From an uncultured Lentisphaeria bacterium (GTDB lineage: Bacteria > Verrucomicrobiota > Lentisphaeria > JABSQK01 > CAJWLW01), in contig CAJWLW010000031.1 in NCBI GenBank assembly GCA_913042885.1, positions 1 through 28,835 on the forward strand: 28,835 nt of DNA. Direction: 5' to 3'. The notes beneath the pieces were generated by a model. It did no database searches. It saw only the letters and a program-made list of their open reading frames with translations, and was not told the origin of the DNA. The position numbers and the translations under genes were made by a program. Shown in pieces: positions 26,056 through 28,835 of this stretch. Within the stretch, counting starts at the first letter, position 1. Each line of letters starts with the position of its first letter.

Positions 26056-27126
26056 TCACTTCATAATCTCCTTCAAATACACCGGCCGCCCCAGTTTTAC
26101 CGACTTGCGTCCGGCTTCCACGATAGCGATCTTCTCCTTCAACGAATCGGTCGATACCGTCGGCTTGCCGGTTCGCATCATTTGCCGAAACAGCTTGACG
26201 ATGATCTCACCCCCGGCCAGGAACTCCGGATCCCCGATTGCCGGCGAGTGGATTGCGCCGCCCCTGCTGTATGCCGATGCAAAGAAGTCGCAACGCTCGG
26301 GGAACGTGTCGAGGTCGGTGTTGAGCACCAGCGCCTCCTGCCCGTTCTTGTAGTGAAGATTCAAGTACGTCATCGGCGCTGCCATCGCACCGTTTTCGAC
26401 GACCGTTGACTTGGTGCTGTTCAGTTCCGGCGGCAGGTCAGGCAGAAGCGGAGTCGTCCCCATCGCCTGTACCCACTCCACACCGTCGCCGAGCAGGTTT
26501 CGAATCAGCGCGATCCCGTGAATCACCCCGGCCAACCCGGCGCCACCGACGCCCTTTGCCACAACCAGTGTGACCGGATCAATCTCGGCAAACCGCTTCC
26601 GAAACAGCTTGAGGGTTGGATTATGTTCCAGCAACGACGCCGACATGATGATCGTCTTGTTCGCCTTCGCCAGGTCAATCATCTTGCAGCACTCCCGGTA
26701 GGTTGGCGCGAACGGCTTGTCCATGAAGACCGGAATACCCTTCTTTAGGAATGGCGTTGCCAGTTTCACGTGATCATGGCCGTCTCCACTGCAGTCCGCA
26801 ACAAACGCCGCATCGACCCCTTCGGTTGCTTCCCGGATCGTCCGGCATGGTTTCGGTTTGCCCCGAAATGTTTCCGAAAAATCCTGAGCCTGTCGATAGT
26901 CCGCATCCCAACAGCGCACAATTTCGAACCCTGGGACATGCGGACTGTGCAGTTGGTTGGGATCTCTCATGTCGGCAAAATAGTAATGGCACACCGGATT
27001 GTTGCGGAGGAAAATCATCGGATCACACTTTTCCATGAACGGCCCGTACCAGTAACCATGGGTATCGCAACGCAACAGCGCGAGTCGTATCTTTCGATTG
27101 CCAACGCCCTTGAATGCCATCGTCAT
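26056..27126 (-). CDS. Divergent Gfo/Idh/MocA family oxidoreductase
   Basis: 356 residues, cytoplasmic. Same subfamily as the protein at 23709-24698: LALLRCDTHGYWYG stands where the NAD(P)-binding GxGxxG loop should be, IPVFMDKP carries the catalytic-type Lys137 (Asp136-Lys137-Pro138), and GVIHGIAL supplies the conserved His203. The C-terminus AGGEIIVKLFRQ... is the template by which the pseudogene at 10212-10411 can be recognised. The ribosome site AGGAG (27130-27134) is 3 bases before the first ATG but 9 before the Met at 27120, so the true start may be 27120. It follows the GH123-like gene by only 30 bases, so the two are probably co-transcribed and the enzyme likely handles a sugar that hydrolase releases. 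Substrate and cofactor unproven. Confidence 0.87.
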   Translation of the reverse strand: MTMAFKGVGNRKIRLALLRCDTHGYWYGPFMEKCDPMIFLRNNPVCHYYFADMRDPNQLHSPHVPGFEIVRCWDADYRQAQDFSETFRGKPKPCRTIREATEGVDAAFVADCSGDGHDHVKLATPFLKKGIPVFMDKPFAPTYRECCKMIDLAKANKTIIMSASLLEHNPTLKLFRKRFAEIDPVTLVVAKGVGGAGLAGVIHGIALIRNLLGDGVEWVQAMGTTPLLPDLPPELNSTKSTVVENGAMAAPMTYLNLHYKNGQEALVLNTDLDTFPERCDFFASAYSRGGAIHSPAIGDPEFLAGGEIIVKLFRQMMRTGKPTVSTDSLKEKIAIVEAGRKSVKLGRPVYLKEIMK

Positions 27127-27156
27127 AATCTCCTAAAGTGATGTCGTGAAAAATTC

Positions 27157-28835
27157 TTAGCGTAATCGCAACAACCGCCAACCGAAGGCGGGCAGTGTGT
27201 TGTCCAGTTTTGCTTTACGCCCGGTGATCGCATCCGTGATCTGCATTTCCTTTCCTGCTAACCCTAATGCCCGCAGTTTTAACTTCAATTCAATCTGCGT
27301 CCGTTTCCGATTCAAATTCGATACGACCGCGAGCACCCCATTCTTCGGATGCCGATACAAACTGACATAGCCGCCCGCGGTGATCGACGCGACATACTTC
27401 TGATTGCGCCAGTACGGCAGCCATTCCGCGCCCTTGCGGTCGAACGCCGTCATTGCCTTCCAGATGCGACCGGTAAGATCCACCTTTTTGCCGTCGTCGT
27501 TCGGGCGCATCGGAATGTCGTGAAGCAGGCAGATCGACCAGGCTTGCTCAAAGGAAAAGCCTGCGCCATAGCATAAGAATTCACCAGGCACACCCCATTG
27601 ATGCCCCATGAACTCAGCGCGAAACGTATCCAGCGGCAGCAGGTCGGCTGCGGTATCCATGCCTTTTACTGCCTGGAATTGCTCACCGTCCCAATAGCTC
27701 GTGGCCCAGGCCAGGGTCGGCATCACCATGCACGTCGAGTTGTGGACATTGACCTGTGCATCCGGGCAGCGATCCCGTACCGCATTGTAGAGACGGCGCA
27801 TCGCGCTGCGGACACCAAAGATCGGGAAGCTCTGGCTAATGGTGCCGCCAGCCTTCACATTGCCGCAGCCGTGCAGCGTGTTGCAACAGCCAAACGGATA
27901 TTCTGTCCCATCGAGATAAACACCGTCGACGCCAAACTGGTCCATGGTACGGGCAATCGCGTCGACCGTGAAGTCCTGCCAGGCGTCGTTGAGGCAGACA
28001 CACCAAGCCGACTGATCCGGCTGCGGCGGTTCGTGGTACAACGGGTAACCGCGCTTGGGCAGCACCAGGTTCGTTATTCCAAAATCCCGCCATTCCGGGG
28101 CCAGGTCGGATACGAGGAAACTGTAGTACAACAGAATCTTCAAGCCGCGGGAGTGACAATCCTTGACGATCTTTCGCACCTGCTTTTCGTTGGTCGGAAT
28201 CCAGTGCCCTTCGATGTCGGTCCATTGCTCATGAATGATTACCGTCCGGACGCCGGCCTCCACGAAACGATCCAGCTTCGCCGGTGCCAGTTCCAGTGGC
28301 TTCTCATGTCCCGTGAGGGATGTTCCAACATGGGTGATGCGATAATCCCAGGCATCCTGCTCCAGCGGCTTTACCGGAGTTGCTTGCATGCCAAACGTGT
28401 AGTGCTGCGCACCAAACAGATCGATCGCCCGATCGTCGACTGCCGCATCGCGAGTCGCCGCGGCCTCCAGCTCCGGAGTCGAGATCCACTCCGCGGGTTT
28501 CTCCGATGCCGGGCGCAGTCGAACCGGCTGCGAAATAACATGCAACCGCAACAGCACGCGATTGCCTTTGGGCGTGATCTCCGTCACCAATCCGTTCGCC
28601 GGCGGATACCAGTTGCGGTCGGACTCACAGAACCAGGCCAGTCCCCGGCGGTCGTCGCCCAACCAGACATACGGCCGAAATCCCATCAGCACGGGTTCGT
28701 CCGGACGATTGCCGGAATTCTTCGCCATTCCCCAGAGGCCGGGGAAATGATACAGGTATTCGGCATATCGTCGATGCACCGCGATCTCGACACCGAGCGA
28801 ATCAACCTGGGTCGCACGAGTACCGGTAACCGACC
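27157..28835 (-). CDS. Predicted glycoside hydrolase, GH123-like/DUF6067 type (N-terminus cut by window edge)
   Basis: The frame is open to the right edge, so the N-terminus is missing; about 559 residues are visible. A beta-sandwich segment (VWLGDDRRGLAWFCESDRNW) and the link FGMQATPVKPL are typical of the GH123 N-terminal/DUF6067 group. Then follows a TIM-barrel (VRTVIIHEQW, GLKILLYYSF, GVDGVYLDGTEYPFGC). The Asp of YLDG (about visible residue 308) stands at a strand end where this kind of barrel usually carries a catalytic or binding acid. A Cys-rich loop (GCCNTLHGCG) comes right after it. The C-terminal 85 residues form a beta-sandwich (VLAVVSNLNRKRTQIELKL) ending in FGWRLLRLR. Secretion cannot be judged. 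Family name moderately sure, substrate unknown. Confidence 0.78.
   Translation of the reverse strand, partial: SVTGTRATQVDSLGVEIAVHRRYAEYLYHFPGLWGMAKNSGNRPDEPVLMGFRPYVWLGDDRRGLAWFCESDRNWYPPANGLVTEITPKGNRVLLRLHVISQPVRLRPASEKPAEWISTPELEAAATRDAAVDDRAIDLFGAQHYTFGMQATPVKPLEQDAWDYRITHVGTSLTGHEKPLELAPAKLDRFVEAGVRTVIIHEQWTDIEGHWIPTNEKQVRKIVKDCHSRGLKILLYYSFLVSDLAPEWRDFGITNLVLPKRGYPLYHEPPQPDQSAWCVCLNDAWQDFTVDAIARTMDQFGVDGVYLDGTEYPFGCCNTLHGCGNVKAGGTISQSFPIFGVRSAMRRLYNAVRDRCPDAQVNVHNSTCMVMPTLAWATSYWDGEQFQAVKGMDTAADLLPLDTFRAEFMGHQWGVPGEFLCYGAGFSFEQAWSICLLHDIPMRPNDDGKKVDLTGRIWKAMTAFDRKGAEWLPYWRNQKYVASITAGGYVSLYRHPKNGVLAVVSNLNRKRTQIELKLKLRALGLAGKEMQITDAITGRKAKLDNTLPAFGWRLLRLR

Overview
The window looks like a chromosomal segment of a Gram-negative bacterium of the PVC group, most likely Lentisphaerota or a close relative (Kiritimatiellota/Planctomycetota). 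The assignment is inferred. It rests on a prepilin-type protein with the [17 protein letters not shown] start and an H-X9-DG signature, three DUF4838 proteins, LamG and CBM9-like secreted proteins, divergent Gfo/Idh/MocA oxidoreductases, and a giant Asp/Gly/Thr/Val-rich repeat protein ending in F5/8C, FN3 and paired 'GWN' domains. No RNA gene, CRISPR array, transposase or integrase was recognised.

Left part (1-10095, + strand). A giant surface or secreted repeat protein runs off the left edge. Directly behind it, as a tight pair, is a protein with a signal peptide, a long charged coiled coil and a C-terminal segment that looks like an outer-membrane beta-barrel ending in Phe. The two probably work together at the cell surface. 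Which of them anchors or exports the other cannot be read from the sequence.

Middle and right part (10096-28835, mostly - strand, read right to left). This is a carbohydrate-degradation locus. From upstream to downstream it holds a GH123-like glycoside hydrolase (cut by the right edge) and a Gfo/Idh/MocA oxidoreductase. A second block follows: another Gfo/Idh/MocA oxidoreductase, two tandem DUF4838 paralogues, a LamG + pectate-lyase-like beta-helix protein, a CBM9-like large protein with an unassigned catalytic-looking middle, and a third DUF4838 protein with a LamG N-terminus. Behind the last gene lies a decayed C-terminal fragment of a third Gfo/Idh gene, carrying a deletion between short direct repeats. 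Almost every enzyme has a signal peptide, so polymer cleavage is envelope or extracellular, while the oxidoreductases lack one and should act on released sugars in the cytoplasm. A + strand prepilin-like gene sits between the two - strand blocks. The 403-base divergent region between it and the second Gfo/Idh gene carries a perfect 17-base palindrome next to that gene's start, the best operator candidate in the window.

The system most worth following is this locus: three DUF4838 paralogues with swapped N-terminal domains and a shared GQEDG-CxCxxC core, paired with oxidoreductases whose glycine-rich nucleotide loop is replaced by an R-C-D-x-H-x-Y-W-Y motif. The giant repeat protein and its coiled-coil/barrel partner are second.
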